A stretch of DNA of 64,000 bases. Source: Oscillospiraceae bacterium (lineage in GTDB: Bacteria; Bacillota; Clostridia; Oscillospirales; WRJC01). The translations under genes were made by a program, and so were the position numbers. Numbering within the stretch: position 1 is the first letter of the stretch; every line of letters begins with the position of its first letter. Shown here piece by piece: positions 24,659 through 34,368 of the stretch. The stretch spans positions 30,564-94,563 of the forward strand of contig WRHM01000002.1 in NCBI GenBank assembly GCA_009783265.1, written 5' to 3'. The notes under the pieces were generated by a model. The model worked only from the letters and a program-made list of their open reading frames with translations, made no database searches and was not told the origin of the DNA.

Positions 24659-27600
24659 TTATAAAATAAAATATACGAACTGTAATTTGAATTTTAAATT
24701 AAATTTTAGCTTTTTCAGGCATTCTTTTCTGAGGGTTTCTATAAATTCAAAAACGTCAATTCTTTCGTTTTCTGTTATTTCATGCGTGCTGTAGCGCGAT
24801 TTTTGCATTATTTCCGCAATCTGATCCCATCCCTCCGGATTTATCGTGGCGAAATTAGGCGAAACCCTTTTTGCAAACGCTTTTAATCCTTCTTCGTTAT
24901 GAATAACAAATCCGCAATGTTTCAAAAAAACTAAAATATAAGCGAGCATTTTAATTACCGCCGTATTAGTATTCGCGGATTTGAAAATTTTAAACCTTCT
25001 TGAAACTATTATACGGTTTAATATATATATCAGAGCGCATGATAATAATATTATTACAGCAATATAAAACGTTACCGGCAAATCCGAACTTTGGGCAGTC
25101 GTTCCAATTTCATCGTCGTCGTCTTCATCAAGCGGCGAAGTCGGGATCATAGAACCGTCCCAATCCGGCAGGCGCACCGGCGGATTATAGATATACGGAG
25201 CAGCTTCTGTTTCTTCGTCGTCGTTATATGAAACCGTAGGCTCAAACGGGATCCACCCTATGCCTCTCAGATAAACTTCGGGCCATGCGTGTCCGTTGTA
25301 ATCATATATTATAATATATTCTTTGCCGTTTTCGTCCCTTTGTTTTTTTGACGTGTCAACAAGATAACCTTCGGCGTATCTTGCGGGTATGCCAAGAGAC
25401 CTGAGCATTGTTACCATTGACGAAGCGTAAGCCGTGCAATAGCCTTCTTTTGTTCTGATTATAAAATTATACACAAAATCCTGTCTTGAAGAATCCGGCG
25501 GGTCGTTTGGATGCAGTGTATAAGTATAATTTTGCGCCAGATATTTTTCTATCGCAAGGGCTTTTTCGTAATCAGAACTAAGCCCTTTTGTTATATCTTC
25601 AGCCAAATCTATAACTTCCTGACGGAAATTTTCAGGCAAATTTAAATAATGCTCACGCACGAATTTATTATATAAAACTTCTGAATCCACGAAATCAAGA
25701 CTCATAAAGCTTCCTGATGAGTTTATAATATAACTTCCTGATTCGTCTGTACTTCCTGTGTTGTTTATATATGCACTGGAATTATATATAATATTATAAA
25801 TATTATAACGCACTTTGATAATATCCGTAATTTCAGCGTATTTATCGGGAATATAAGCCCATCCGTGATATTCGGGATATTCTGTCGCGTCGGTAAATTC
25901 CCCGTATGGTGCGGAATATTCGTAAAATTTCCCTTCTTCTATCATTTTATCGAAATTTTTATTGGACATAGAAGTAAATTCTCTTCTTGATATAAAACGC
26001 ATATCAGGCATAATTGATTTTAACGCATTTGGGTCTAATAACGATACAATATCCTTAATATCGGACGAAATATCCATCCGAGAATAATAATAATCAAGAT
26101 ATTCTTTTAAATCATCTATCGAAACCGAACCTGCCCTGTTTAAAATATTATCGACGGAATAAAACTCAGTAGTATAAACGGGATACTTAAATAAAGAATT
26201 AGTTATCTCAACGCTCAAATCAGTATTTGGCTTGAATTTAAACGAGCCTCCGTCGTAGTTTTCGTAAAAATACGGTAAAAACGAACGTCTGCCGCCGGAC
26301 ACAAGATGTTCGATTTGTATTTTATCGAGTCCTTTTAATTCCGCGCCCCTTCGCTGATAAGACGCATTAAAAATATCCTGCATATTCTGGACGAATGTTT
26401 TAAAAAACGTTCTTTCAGATATATAATTAAATTTCGGCAAAACAGAAGAACTGACAAGTTCGTTATATTCTTCTAATTGTTTTTTATCGGCTTCAAGCCA
26501 CATATTGCCCGTATAAATAGTGCTTGTACGTCCTTTTAAGTATATAACTCCGCTTTTTAGATTCAGATAATTATTCCCTGTGGGGGACGTTATTTTCAAA
26601 ATAGGCTTGTCTTTGAATTTCGCGCCGCCGGGGCTGTATAAAAAACCTCCGCCCATTCCGCCGCTGTATCCGCCGTAAACGCTCGAATCTGAACCGACAA
26701 GAGTATATTCTATAGTAGTAGTCAGAAATTCCATTATTTTTTCCGGCATAGATAAATTAAATCTTGCTTTCGGTGAAATAAACGGCTGAACTGCCGTAAC
26801 TGCGAAAAATGCAAGCACAAACGCGAATATTCCGGCATAACCGCTTTTTATCGAATATTTTTTCTTGGCTCTAAAATTATTGCTGAATTTTATTTTAAGC
26901 CGTTCTGAAAAAGATTTTTGCGCAAATTCTTTTTTTTCTGTTTTGCGGGCTGATTTTAAAGCCGCTTTTCTTTCTTTTGATTCGTCGCGCAATCTTTGTT
27001 TTTCGATTTTTATTGGATTTATAAATTTTTCTTTGGTTTTTAAATATTTACTCTGCTGTATTTTTTCGGGTTTTTCAATATTTTTATTTTTGTTTTTGTT
27101 TTTTTTATTCTGAGATTGATCCTGAATTTGTTGATTTGATTGTTTTTTATGTTTCGTATCGTTTAATCCATAAAATAATAAAAATAGCCGGTTATTTTTA
27201 GAAATCGAATCAAGCCGCCGCAGCAATCTGTCAAGCCTGATAGAATTTTCGTTTCTGTTCGGGGATTTTACGATATTCACTATTTCGGATTTTATTGATT
27301 TAATATTATTTTTGTATTGCTTTTTGAACATTTTTAATTTATATTTTTCAAGCTTTTTATCAGGAACGGAATTTTCTTTGCCTATCACATAAACCATGTG
27401 GTTTGATTCAAACATATTTATGGCAAATTGCGATACCCAGAATGCCGCAACTAACGAAAACGAAAAATATTCCGGAATCAATCCGTAGAAAAATCCGGGA
27501 AAAACAATACCGACCGAAATAAGCAGCGAATATACGACATTTTTTTTGGAATATACAATATATGAAAAAATTGCCGCAAGCAAAACAGCAAATAACAAAG

Positions 27601-28120
27601 CCGTACTGTTAATATATCCCGCAGTCGTCTCGTTTACAGTTTTGGCAAGGTCATAATCAATTCTGATTCCGGTAATATACCCTTCCTGATTAATTCTGTT
27701 TAGACCGAAATTCAAAGTATAATAAGCGGCTTCTATTATGTAATTAAAATTAAAAAAAGCATAAAGAGCGGCGCATCCTGAGCCAAGAAAAAAAGCCAGT
27801 AAAATAAAAATTCTTGAGGGGAGAAAATATATCAGCGTAAAAAACAATATCGAAATAAAAAGAGTCAAAACTATGTTAAACATATTGGTGTCAAGCTTAA
27901 ATGAATCCGATACGCATAAAATCAAGCCTATGCAAATCGCAAAAATACACAAAAATAAAAATACTATTCCCAAAAATGAATTCATCCGGTTCATATTTTC
28001 GCTTGTGTCGAGATATATAGTTTTAACAGAAGATTTAAGAATAGCCGGATTTTTTTCGGGGATATTTTTTTTTGCGTTATCCGGGTAATTGATATTATTA
28101 ATATTATCGAAATTATCCAT
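24659..28120 (-). CDS. TgpA-like membrane protein with extracytoplasmic transglutaminase-like domain
   Basis: An 1153-residue membrane protein. Five or six helices lie in residues 40-235, followed by a highly charged cytoplasmic loop (about 250-410). Another helix near 430 leads to a long outer region. The transglutaminase-like core holds the catalytic Cys in TKEGYCTAYASSMV and the His in NGHAWPEVYLRGIGWIPFEPT. A last helix (FYIAVIILLSCALIYIL) and a cytoplasmic C-terminal domain follow. Such proteins are usually 700-800 residues; the charged loop and large outer insert account for the excess. The substrate is unknown, perhaps surface peptides or proteins. The DUF58 gene lies 96 bases upstream on the same strand, a pairing often seen, normally with a MoxR-type ATPase that is absent here. 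Confidence 0.85.
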   Translation of the reverse strand: MDNFDNINNINYPDNAKKNIPEKNPAILKSSVKTIYLDTSENMNRMNSFLGIVFLFLCIFAICIGLILCVSDSFKLDTNMFNIVLTLFISILFFTLIYFLPSRIFILLAFFLGSGCAALYAFFNFNYIIEAAYYTLNFGLNRINQEGYITGIRIDYDLAKTVNETTAGYINSTALLFAVLLAAIFSYIVYSKKNVVYSLLISVGIVFPGFFYGLIPEYFSFSLVAAFWVSQFAINMFESNHMVYVIGKENSVPDKKLEKYKLKMFKKQYKNNIKSIKSEIVNIVKSPNRNENSIRLDRLLRRLDSISKNNRLFLLFYGLNDTKHKKQSNQQIQDQSQNKKNKNKNKNIEKPEKIQQSKYLKTKEKFINPIKIEKQRLRDESKERKAALKSARKTEKKEFAQKSFSERLKIKFSNNFRAKKKYSIKSGYAGIFAFVLAFFAVTAVQPFISPKARFNLSMPEKIMEFLTTTIEYTLVGSDSSVYGGYSGGMGGGFLYSPGGAKFKDKPILKITSPTGNNYLNLKSGVIYLKGRTSTIYTGNMWLEADKKQLEEYNELVSSSVLPKFNYISERTFFKTFVQNMQDIFNASYQRRGAELKGLDKIQIEHLVSGGRRSFLPYFYENYDGGSFKFKPNTDLSVEITNSLFKYPVYTTEFYSVDNILNRAGSVSIDDLKEYLDYYYSRMDISSDIKDIVSLLDPNALKSIMPDMRFISRREFTSMSNKNFDKMIEEGKFYEYSAPYGEFTDATEYPEYHGWAYIPDKYAEITDIIKVRYNIYNIIYNSSAYINNTGSTDESGSYIINSSGSFMSLDFVDSEVLYNKFVREHYLNLPENFRQEVIDLAEDITKGLSSDYEKALAIEKYLAQNYTYTLHPNDPPDSSRQDFVYNFIIRTKEGYCTAYASSMVTMLRSLGIPARYAEGYLVDTSKKQRDENGKEYIIIYDYNGHAWPEVYLRGIGWIPFEPTVSYNDDEETEAAPYIYNPPVRLPDWDGSMIPTSPLDEDDDDEIGTTAQSSDLPVTFYIAVIILLSCALIYILNRIIVSRRFKIFKSANTNTAVIKMLAYILVFLKHCGFVIHNEEGLKAFAKRVSPNFATINPEGWDQIAEIMQKSRYSTHEITENERIDVFEFIETLRKECLKKLKFNLKFKLQFVYFIL

Positions 28121-28216
28121 AATTTTTTTGTAATCTCCGCTTTATATCTTTAAATTAATATTATAATTTTTTATATTAAATCAATTATTTAATTAGTTGT
28201 AAATTTAAAATATATT

Positions 28217-29482
28217 TTATTGTATAAAATCATTCAAAAATCCTTCGATTCCGCTGGCTCCGATTATATTATTGGGTTCATATATTTCACTGTTAGTATT
28301 ATTAGTATTGGAAAATTTGACGGCGTTTACGTTGGCGAGACATAATTCGTTTACAAATTCGGAAGTTTCTTTCTGGTTTTTTAAATCTATGCACAGGCAG
28401 TTAATCTCACAGTCGTCGACCGCGGCCAGCGAAGATAAAATATCTGCCGTGTTTATATCTAATCCCTGATTTATAACATAAATAATTTTACTGTGAGTAT
28501 CGCATATTTCCTGATTTTTTAAAATTGTTTCGGCGGTTATATTATCAAAAGAAACCTGCGAAACAGCCAAATGATTAAACGCCGTGTTAAATTCATTGAT
28601 TGTTGTTATATCATACCAGACAATACAGCTCTGGAGCGTATCGTACCAGTATAAAACGCAGCTTTTGCCCTCATATACGCATTTTAGCGCAATAGCCAGC
28701 GAAGCCTCGACAACAGCGTCGCCGCTGTCCTCCCATAAATCCGAATCCTCGAATTCGTGAGCCTGCATATCCGCGATTATCATTATATTATTATCATTCG
28801 GGTGGTCATAAACTTTAACGATCAAGTCTTCTTTTTTCGACGAAAGTTTCCAGTGTACGGAATTTATGTTATCCCCTTCGATATAATCCCTGATATGCGA
28901 TATAATCGTTCTGTCCTCTCCGATTTTACGTTTGTTTTTTTCCTCTCCGTCCTCAGATGTTATATTTCTGCCTACGTTGCTGTACAGTAAAATTCTTTTA
29001 GGTAAAACCAAAATTTCTTCTATTATATTAACAGAGCGTTTAAACTTAAATAATCCAAACATATCATACAGCTCTATTTCTTTTATGCCTACTTCATAAA
29101 TCCCCCTGCGTTTCATAGTTATATTGCTTTTAAAATCTACGGATTTCATAGGGGGAAGGCTTAAAGCATAGATATGTTCGTCCGCGCTTTTTCCGTTATC
29201 GTCTATTTGAATTATTTTGATTTTAATAAACGGGGTAGGGAGTATCCCTTCGTTTGAAATCCTGATCAAAGTATAAGACTGCTCTCTTTTATCATAGATT
29301 TTTTTATCGACGGAAACTTCAAATTTTACAAAAGCGTAATTTAAAATCATCAACAAATAAGAAAACAGCGGCAAAACTATGACAGCCGCGAAAAATACGA
29401 TAGTTATTCTGTGATACAAAGTCATAATAAAAAAAATAGAAAGCAAAAACGCGAAAAAATAGTAAATTCTTGCTCTTTTCAT
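28217..29482 (-). CDS. DUF58-family protein with two N-terminal membrane helices
   Basis: A 421-residue protein. Two helices at about residues 5-50 anchor it. A beta-rich outer-type segment follows, then the DUF58 core with HIRDYIEGDNINSVHWKLSSKK, which is diagnostic, and a von Willebrand-like region (IMIIADMQ). DUF58 proteins commonly work with a MoxR AAA ATPase and a TgpA-type transglutaminase protein in envelope assembly. The transglutaminase follows directly, but no MoxR gene is found in this window. The ATG start lacks a strong ribosome binding site. Confidence 0.85.
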   Translation of the reverse strand: MKRARIYYFFAFLLSIFFIMTLYHRITIVFFAAVIVLPLFSYLLMILNYAFVKFEVSVDKKIYDKREQSYTLIRISNEGILPTPFIKIKIIQIDDNGKSADEHIYALSLPPMKSVDFKSNITMKRRGIYEVGIKEIELYDMFGLFKFKRSVNIIEEILVLPKRILLYSNVGRNITSEDGEEKNKRKIGEDRTIISHIRDYIEGDNINSVHWKLSSKKEDLIVKVYDHPNDNNIMIIADMQAHEFEDSDLWEDSGDAVVEASLAIALKCVYEGKSCVLYWYDTLQSCIVWYDITTINEFNTAFNHLAVSQVSFDNITAETILKNQEICDTHSKIIYVINQGLDINTADILSSLAAVDDCEINCLCIDLKNQKETSEFVNELCLANVNAVKFSNTNNTNSEIYEPNNIIGASGIEGFLNDFIQ

Positions 29483-29561
29483 AAATTATAATAATCCTTA
29501 TATTTTATATCTTATAAATCCATTATACCATTTAATTTTACGTTTGTCAATTAAAAAACAA

Positions 29562-29592
29562 AACGGGCGTATAAATTTTTTATACGCCCGTT
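29562..29592 (-). terminator. terminator of the second sigma/anti-sigma operon
   Basis: The perfect 14-bp stem AACGGGCGTATAAA and its complement (29562-29575 and 29579-29592) with loop TTT lies just past the stop at 29605. On the minus strand it is followed by TTTGTTTTTT. Confidence 0.92.
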
Positions 29593-29604
29593 GATTTATA
29601 ATTA

Positions 29605-30933
29605 TTAATTAAAATCTATTTCCCAGTTGCCGGTACCGGCTATTCTGTAATTTATGCTTGACATTATCAATTTGATTGATTCTTCCGTGCCTTCGATTTT
29701 AAAATTATTTCTTCCTGAGCCACTGACTCCACTGTACGGCCAATCTGAAATCCAGCCTATATCAATTCCATACTCCCAGATATATTCATTGCCTTCGCCT
29801 ATATATTCTGTGTATGTTATAATATTAATTTCATTATTTTCACGCAAAACGGATTCGAGCGTACAAGTCAATCCGTTATGGTCGTAAATAACCAATCCAT
29901 CTTCAAAAATTATTTCGTCTCCGTCGGCAGGTATGGGAATCTCGACGTCGGAATAAATTATTTTATTTTCATCATTATATAGAAGATAATAAACGCCGTT
30001 GTCGTCTTTGACGTATTCTATTCCGTCATCGTAAGTCCATACGCGGACAATCGGTAAATCCGTGTCGAATGAAACTTTTGTTATTTTTCCCTCCGGGCGG
30101 TCTCTTAAAATGAGAATATTATCGTCAGCACCATATCCCGAACCGCTATACCCGGTAGAAGTGCAGTTATTTCCCGCTTCGTCATATACGTTGATTCCAA
30201 TTAAGCGCAAATCTTTTATAAAAGGATTTTTTTCGCCGAACAGATAATCAAAATCTATAATTTCTTCTTTTATCTCGTAAGCCAATATTTTGCTTCCCTT
30301 GGTTAATTGCTTCATTTTAAAACTTAATCCGTTTTTTTCGATAAATCCGAAACTCCCTTCGTCGCCTGTTTCATTATCTAATCCGTTTTTAACAAGAGAG
30401 ATATTTGCCGAGATATTGCTGACTGATATGGCAAAATCATTAACTGCGGGAAAATCCGGGATTTTCATTCTCAAAACCGCGCTCGACATGATCCCGTTAT
30501 CTTCTATCGTATAAATTTTCCCGTCCGGCGTTGTCACTTTCAGATTTTTATAAATATGCTCTGGCGTTAAATAATATTCGCTTGTCAGTATAATAACAAG
30601 TTCGCTTTTTTCGCCTTCCTGTATTCTCATAACGGTTTCTATAATTGCGTCGCCAAATTCTATTATTTCCGGCGTGGCATAAATTTCATAATCGCCGCCT
30701 TCGACAAATCCTTTAAACGGTACATACTGCGTATTGTTATACACGATCGCCGCAGCCGAAACGATTAAAACAAGACTCATAAAAACTGCGGCATATATCA
30801 AAATTCTGCGTTTAAACGAAAAATTATATTTTACAGACGGCTTAAAACTTTGCATATTTTCATAAATATTATTTTTTATATCGCCGGGCATTTTTTTATT
30901 TTTATATTCATTTATTAAATTTTTATCAAACAT
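29605..30933 (-). CDS. membrane anti-sigma-like protein (DUF4179-type arrangement)
   Basis: A 442-residue protein. A short cytoplasmic head (INEYKNKKMPGDIKNNIYENM) is followed by one membrane helix at about 48-70 and a large beta-rich outer domain. The layout matches anti-sigma factors of the DUF4179 kind that accompany ECF sigma factors in Clostridia. The start overlaps the sigma gene's end by 8 bases, with GAGGAGG inside the sigma gene, so the two are translationally coupled. The outer domain shows no known ligand-binding motif. The DUF assignment is by layout rather than by a defining motif. Confidence 0.7.
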   Translation of the reverse strand: MFDKNLINEYKNKKMPGDIKNNIYENMQSFKPSVKYNFSFKRRILIYAAVFMSLVLIVSAAAIVYNNTQYVPFKGFVEGGDYEIYATPEIIEFGDAIIETVMRIQEGEKSELVIILTSEYYLTPEHIYKNLKVTTPDGKIYTIEDNGIMSSAVLRMKIPDFPAVNDFAISVSNISANISLVKNGLDNETGDEGSFGFIEKNGLSFKMKQLTKGSKILAYEIKEEIIDFDYLFGEKNPFIKDLRLIGINVYDEAGNNCTSTGYSGSGYGADDNILILRDRPEGKITKVSFDTDLPIVRVWTYDDGIEYVKDDNGVYYLLYNDENKIIYSDVEIPIPADGDEIIFEDGLVIYDHNGLTCTLESVLRENNEINIITYTEYIGEGNEYIWEYGIDIGWISDWPYSGVSGSGRNNFKIEGTEESIKLIMSSINYRIAGTGNWEIDFN

Positions 30934-31462
30934 TTAACATTTCCTCCTCAATTACAATTTTTTTTTGAGATATTAATTTATCTCTTAATATTTCCCTGCC
31001 GCGCTTTAATCTCATACGGATAGCGGCGTTTGACGTTTTAAGAATTTTCGCGATTTCTTCAGTTTTGTATTCTTCTATATAAAATAAATATACGGCATAT
31101 TTTATTTTTTCGGGAAGAAGCGCGAGAATTTCATAAAGCGAGCCGTTGATTTCGTCAAGTTCATCATTGAATTCATAAATAATTTGTGTAATATCAAAAT
31201 CTTCTTCCTGATATTCATGCGAAGATTTATATTTTTGCTTCCTGTAAATATCCGTACAGCAATTTATCGAAGTTCTGATAAACCATGATTTTTCATGATT
31301 TTCGTCTTTAAATTTCGGCGCGCTTTTTAAATATTTCAGAAAGACATCCTGACAAGCGTCAGAAATACTGGATTTATCGTAATTATATAATTTTGTCATG
31401 CAGATTTTATAAATCAAATCGGCGTATTTTTCGATCATATTATTTTCGGGATTATAATCCAT
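30926..31462 (-). CDS. ECF-type sigma factor
   Basis: A 178-residue sigma factor. Region 2 holds YADLIYKICMTKLYNYDKSSISDACQDVFLKYL and HEKSWFIRTSINCCTDIYRKQK. Region 4 includes LLPEKIKYAVYLFYIEEYKTEEIAKIL and the recognition helix SNAAIRMRLKRGREIL. The frame is open to an ATG at 31528, but that site has no ribosome binding site. ATG 31462, 13 bases after AAAGGGG, places region 2 at the usual distance from the start. It is coupled to the membrane anti-sigma-like gene and divergent from the pilus-like operon. Confidence 0.87.
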   Translation of the reverse strand: MDYNPENNMIEKYADLIYKICMTKLYNYDKSSISDACQDVFLKYLKSAPKFKDENHEKSWFIRTSINCCTDIYRKQKYKSSHEYQEEDFDITQIIYEFNDELDEINGSLYEILALLPEKIKYAVYLFYIEEYKTEEIAKILKTSNAAIRMRLKRGREILRDKLISQKKIVIEEEMLNV

Positions 31463-31617
31463 CTTTTTTTCTTCGCCCCTTTCGTATTTTATTATTATTG
31501 TTTTATTTATCCGGGAATTCCCTTTCATAATATAAAACGATTCAACAATTAAAATTGTAACATGAATATTTAAAATTAATATGTGTAAAAAAAATATGAA
31601 ATAAATTAATTAAAGTA

Positions 31618-31646
31618 TTGCAAATAAAAAAATTATCTGTTATAAT
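31618..31646 (+). promoter_or_regulatory. promoter of the pilus-like operon
   Basis: TTGCAA (31618-31623), a 17-base spacer and TATAAT (31641-31646), about 100 bases before the first gene. It has the same -35 sequence as the tRNA-Leu and hprK promoters. Confidence 0.7.
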
Positions 31647-31747
31647 AAAAATATTGTAAAATAAAATATTGAACTTGATATTAAATTCAAAATAACCGCA
31701 AGAGATAAAAATGTTTCAAGAATATTTCAAGGAGGTTTATTTTTATA

Positions 31748-32860
31748 GTGAACGAACAAAATGTAAAAGAAGAAAAAGAAGTTAAACAACGCTTGAAAAA
31801 ACTTTCATCCGGCGATTTATCGATTTTTTGCTTTCAGTTGTCTTTGATTTTGAAAGCGGGGATACCGTTAAACGAGGGATTGAATACTTTAGGCGAAGAA
31901 ACGACGAATATTGAATCAAAACAGAAAATAAGGGGAATTCTCGGCAAAACCGTAAGAAATATGGCTTCTGCGGTTGAGATCGGAGACCCTCTGTCTTATG
32001 CTATGAAAAAAGAAGGGGTTTTCCCGGATTATGTAATCAGCATGATTGAGATAGGCGAGGGGACAGGTAAACTCGACAATGTTCTGGAAGCTCTCGGCGA
32101 TTATTACGAAAGAGACCAGTATATAAAAACTAAAATCAGAAACTCTATGATGTATCCTATATTTTTATTTATAATAATGTCGGTGGTTATAATTCTTCTT
32201 GTAAGCCAGGTTTTCCCGATATTCAGCAGAATGCTTGATCAAATGGGAGGTTCGGCTTCAAATGCCCTTGAAGGAGCGGCTGCTTTTGCAAACAGCCTTG
32301 TCGCAGGGGAATATACTATGTATGTAATTCTCGGGCTTGCCGCTATAGCTTTGATCATAGCTGTTTTTTCAAAAACAAAACCGGGCAAAAAAATGATAGG
32401 TTGGGTCGGGGCAACTTTCCCGCTGACTAAAAATATAAATAAAAAAATTGCGGCTTCAAGATTTGCAAATGCAATGTCTATGACTTTATCGAGCGGCATG
32501 GATATTAATTCTGCTTTGAATATGTCGGTGAATCTGATAGATAACGAAATATTCAAAAGTAAATTTTCTAATTGTATCAACGATATAGAAAAGGGCGAAT
32601 CTTTTTCAAAGGCTATAGGCAAAACAGGGGCCTTTTCAGGCATGTACATAAAATTTATAGAAATAGGCCAAAAAACCGGAACTGTCGATTCCGTCATGAA
32701 AAAAATATCGGATATATGCGACGGCGAGGCAGATACTGCGCTAAACAACGCGACTTCTTTTATTGAGCCTTTATTGGTTGGTATATTGTCGATAGTTATC
32801 GGAATAATTCTCATATCCGTAATGATACCTCTTGTTCAGGTAATGTCTAATATATCTTAA
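31748..32860 (+). CDS. pilC: type IV pilus / type II secretion inner-membrane platform protein (PilC/GspF)
   Basis: A 370-residue platform protein on which the pilus motor ATPase acts. It has two homologous GspF domains (about residues 20-145 and 230-355), each beginning with FCFQLSLILKAGIPLNEGL- or FANAMSMTLSSGMDINSAL-type helices and containing IEIGEGTG or IEIGQKTG. Three membrane helices are near 140, 195 and 340. The start is a GTG at 31748 with GGAGGT 11 bases upstream. It is the first gene of a six-gene rightward operon ending in pilT. Confidence 0.93.
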   Translation: MNEQNVKEEKEVKQRLKKLSSGDLSIFCFQLSLILKAGIPLNEGLNTLGEETTNIESKQKIRGILGKTVRNMASAVEIGDPLSYAMKKEGVFPDYVISMIEIGEGTGKLDNVLEALGDYYERDQYIKTKIRNSMMYPIFLFIIMSVVIILLVSQVFPIFSRMLDQMGGSASNALEGAAAFANSLVAGEYTMYVILGLAAIALIIAVFSKTKPGKKMIGWVGATFPLTKNINKKIAASRFANAMSMTLSSGMDINSALNMSVNLIDNEIFKSKFSNCINDIEKGESFSKAIGKTGAFSGMYIKFIEIGQKTGTVDSVMKKISDICDGEADTALNNATSFIEPLLVGILSIVIGIILISVMIPLVQVMSNIS

Positions 32861-32910
32861 AATTTAATTTAAACCTGATTGATCAAGTCAAGAAAGAAGG
32901 TGTTTGTAAT

Positions 32911-33243
32911 ATGCGCGAAGGCAATTCTGTTTTTAATAAAATAAAAAATTTTATAAAAGATACAAAAGGCGTATTGTTTACGGTTTTGATTCTGGCTGTT
33001 ATTATAGTTTTTTTCTTTACTGCCGTAAGCGGAGCTTCGGGCAAAGCAGACTCATCCGCTGCCGCGACTCTGGAAAAAGCTATAAAAAGAGCGGCGATTC
33101 AATGTTATGCGATAGAGGGATTTTATCCCCCTGACGTAAATTATCTTGAAGAAAATTACGGGATTATCGTCGATCCCAAATTTATCGTGGAGTACAGGGC
33201 TTTTTCAGGGAATAATCTCCCGATGATAAAAGTAATGCAATAA
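32911..33243 (+). CDS. small pilin-like membrane protein
   Basis: A 110-residue protein. A short basic head and KG are followed by a hydrophobic helix (VLFTVLILAVIIVFFF) and a small outer domain with AIQCYAIEGFYPPDVNYLEENYGI, which resembles the C-rich and YP-type ends of small pseudopilins. A Gly precedes the helix as in prepilins, but the usual Glu at position +5 is Val, so processing by prepilin peptidase is doubtful. AAGAAGGTG precedes the ATG. It lies between pilC and a DUF4860-type gene. Confidence 0.65.
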   Translation: MREGNSVFNKIKNFIKDTKGVLFTVLILAVIIVFFFTAVSGASGKADSSAAATLEKAIKRAAIQCYAIEGFYPPDVNYLEENYGIIVDPKFIVEYRAFSGNNLPMIKVMQ

Positions 33244-33283
33244 AATATTATATAAATTAATATAAATTAAGGTGATGTAAAAA

Positions 33284-33817
33284 ATGTTGACAAAATCAAA
33301 TGTGAGCAGTTTTTCTCTCATACCGGTTCTATTTGTCCTGACTTTATTTTTACTCCTGTCGGCTTTATCTATTTCGGTGATACTTGCGGGCAGTACGGTT
33401 TATGAAAAAATCTCGGACAATATGGATAATAATTATGACAGGAGAGTTACTTTTTCATATTTAACTACAAAAATCCGGCAAAACGACAGCGCGGGAAGTA
33501 TATATATCGAGGAAAAATATGACGAAATAAATAAAGTAAACGTAAATATGATTGCTATAAAAGAAGTCGACCAGTTTTTCGGCGACGAATATGTCACGTA
33601 TATTTATTATTACGAAGGTTACATAAGAGAACTTTTTTTCGAGCTTGAAAGCGACGGAAAAACGGTGGACTTTGAATTGGACTGGGGCGACGAAATTATA
33701 AAAGCCGAAGGGTTTGAATTCCAGTTCGGCGACAGCAATAATAAAATAGAAATGAAACTCACTGACAGTGAAGGGAAAATACAATCGACAAATGTATTTT
33801 TGCGTTCACGCGGATAA
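33284..33817 (+). CDS. DUF4860-type membrane protein of the pilus-like operon
   Basis: A 177-residue protein with one N-terminal helix (LIPVLFVLTLFLLLSALSISVIL) and a beta-rich outer domain. It resembles the DUF4860 proteins that occur next to PilC and PilT homologues in Clostridia; that assignment rests on layout and context. The function is unknown, and a minor pilin-like or assembly role is inferred from the neighbours. AAGGTGATG overlaps the start region. No prepilin cleavage motif is visible. Confidence 0.65.
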   Translation: MLTKSNVSSFSLIPVLFVLTLFLLLSALSISVILAGSTVYEKISDNMDNNYDRRVTFSYLTTKIRQNDSAGSIYIEEKYDEINKVNVNMIAIKEVDQFFGDEYVTYIYYYEGYIRELFFELESDGKTVDFELDWGDEIIKAEGFEFQFGDSNNKIEMKLTDSEGKIQSTNVFLRSRG

Positions 33818-33850
33818 AAAAATAAAAAAATAATAATAAAGAGGGGGAGC

Positions 33851-34339
33851 GTGGATTATCAGATGAATGGAGAAAGTTCCAAGTCTTTACTTCCGCTTGT
33901 TGAAATTCTTATATCAATAGGAATATTTGCAATCGCAGTTATTTTGACTTTGCAGTTGTTTCTTCTCGCGAGTTTTTTAGGGCATAAAACGTCTGACACA
34001 GCGAAAGCGATTTTTGAAGTGCAGAATGTCGCGGAAACTATAAAAACAATGAAAACTGACGCTGAAATAGAAAATTATATTAACGGCGAATTAGGCGGCG
34101 GTATTGTTTATTACGACGGCGACTGGAATATTATTAATAATAAAGAAGAAGCGGAATATAATTTAGAAATAATTATAGAAACAGATAGCTCATATAATTC
34201 GGGAGAATTATATAAATTCAACTTGAATTTATATAAAATACATCCATATCCGTTTATTGACGATAAAAAAATTGAAAAAAACGAAAATTATATCCCTGTG
34301 CTTGTTTCTGTAGACGCTAATAAATTTATATTAAATTAA
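33851..34339 (+). CDS. atypical pseudopilin-like protein
   Basis: A 162-residue protein. SLLPLVEILISIGIFAIAVILTLQ matches the type IV prepilin helix with the Glu at +5, but the residue before the cleavage point is Leu or Ser instead of the usual Gly. The outer part (IENYINGELGGGIVYYDGDW...) is short and beta-rich. The start is a GTG at 33851 with GAGGGGGAG upstream. It resembles minor pseudopilins (GspI/ComGE-like), but the exact family is uncertain. Confidence 0.65.
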   Translation: MDYQMNGESSKSLLPLVEILISIGIFAIAVILTLQLFLLASFLGHKTSDTAKAIFEVQNVAETIKTMKTDAEIENYINGELGGGIVYYDGDWNIINNKEEAEYNLEIIIETDSSYNSGELYKFNLNLYKIHPYPFIDDKKIEKNENYIPVLVSVDANKFILN

Positions 34340-34368
34340 AACAAAAGAAAGGCGGTTAAAATAATAAT

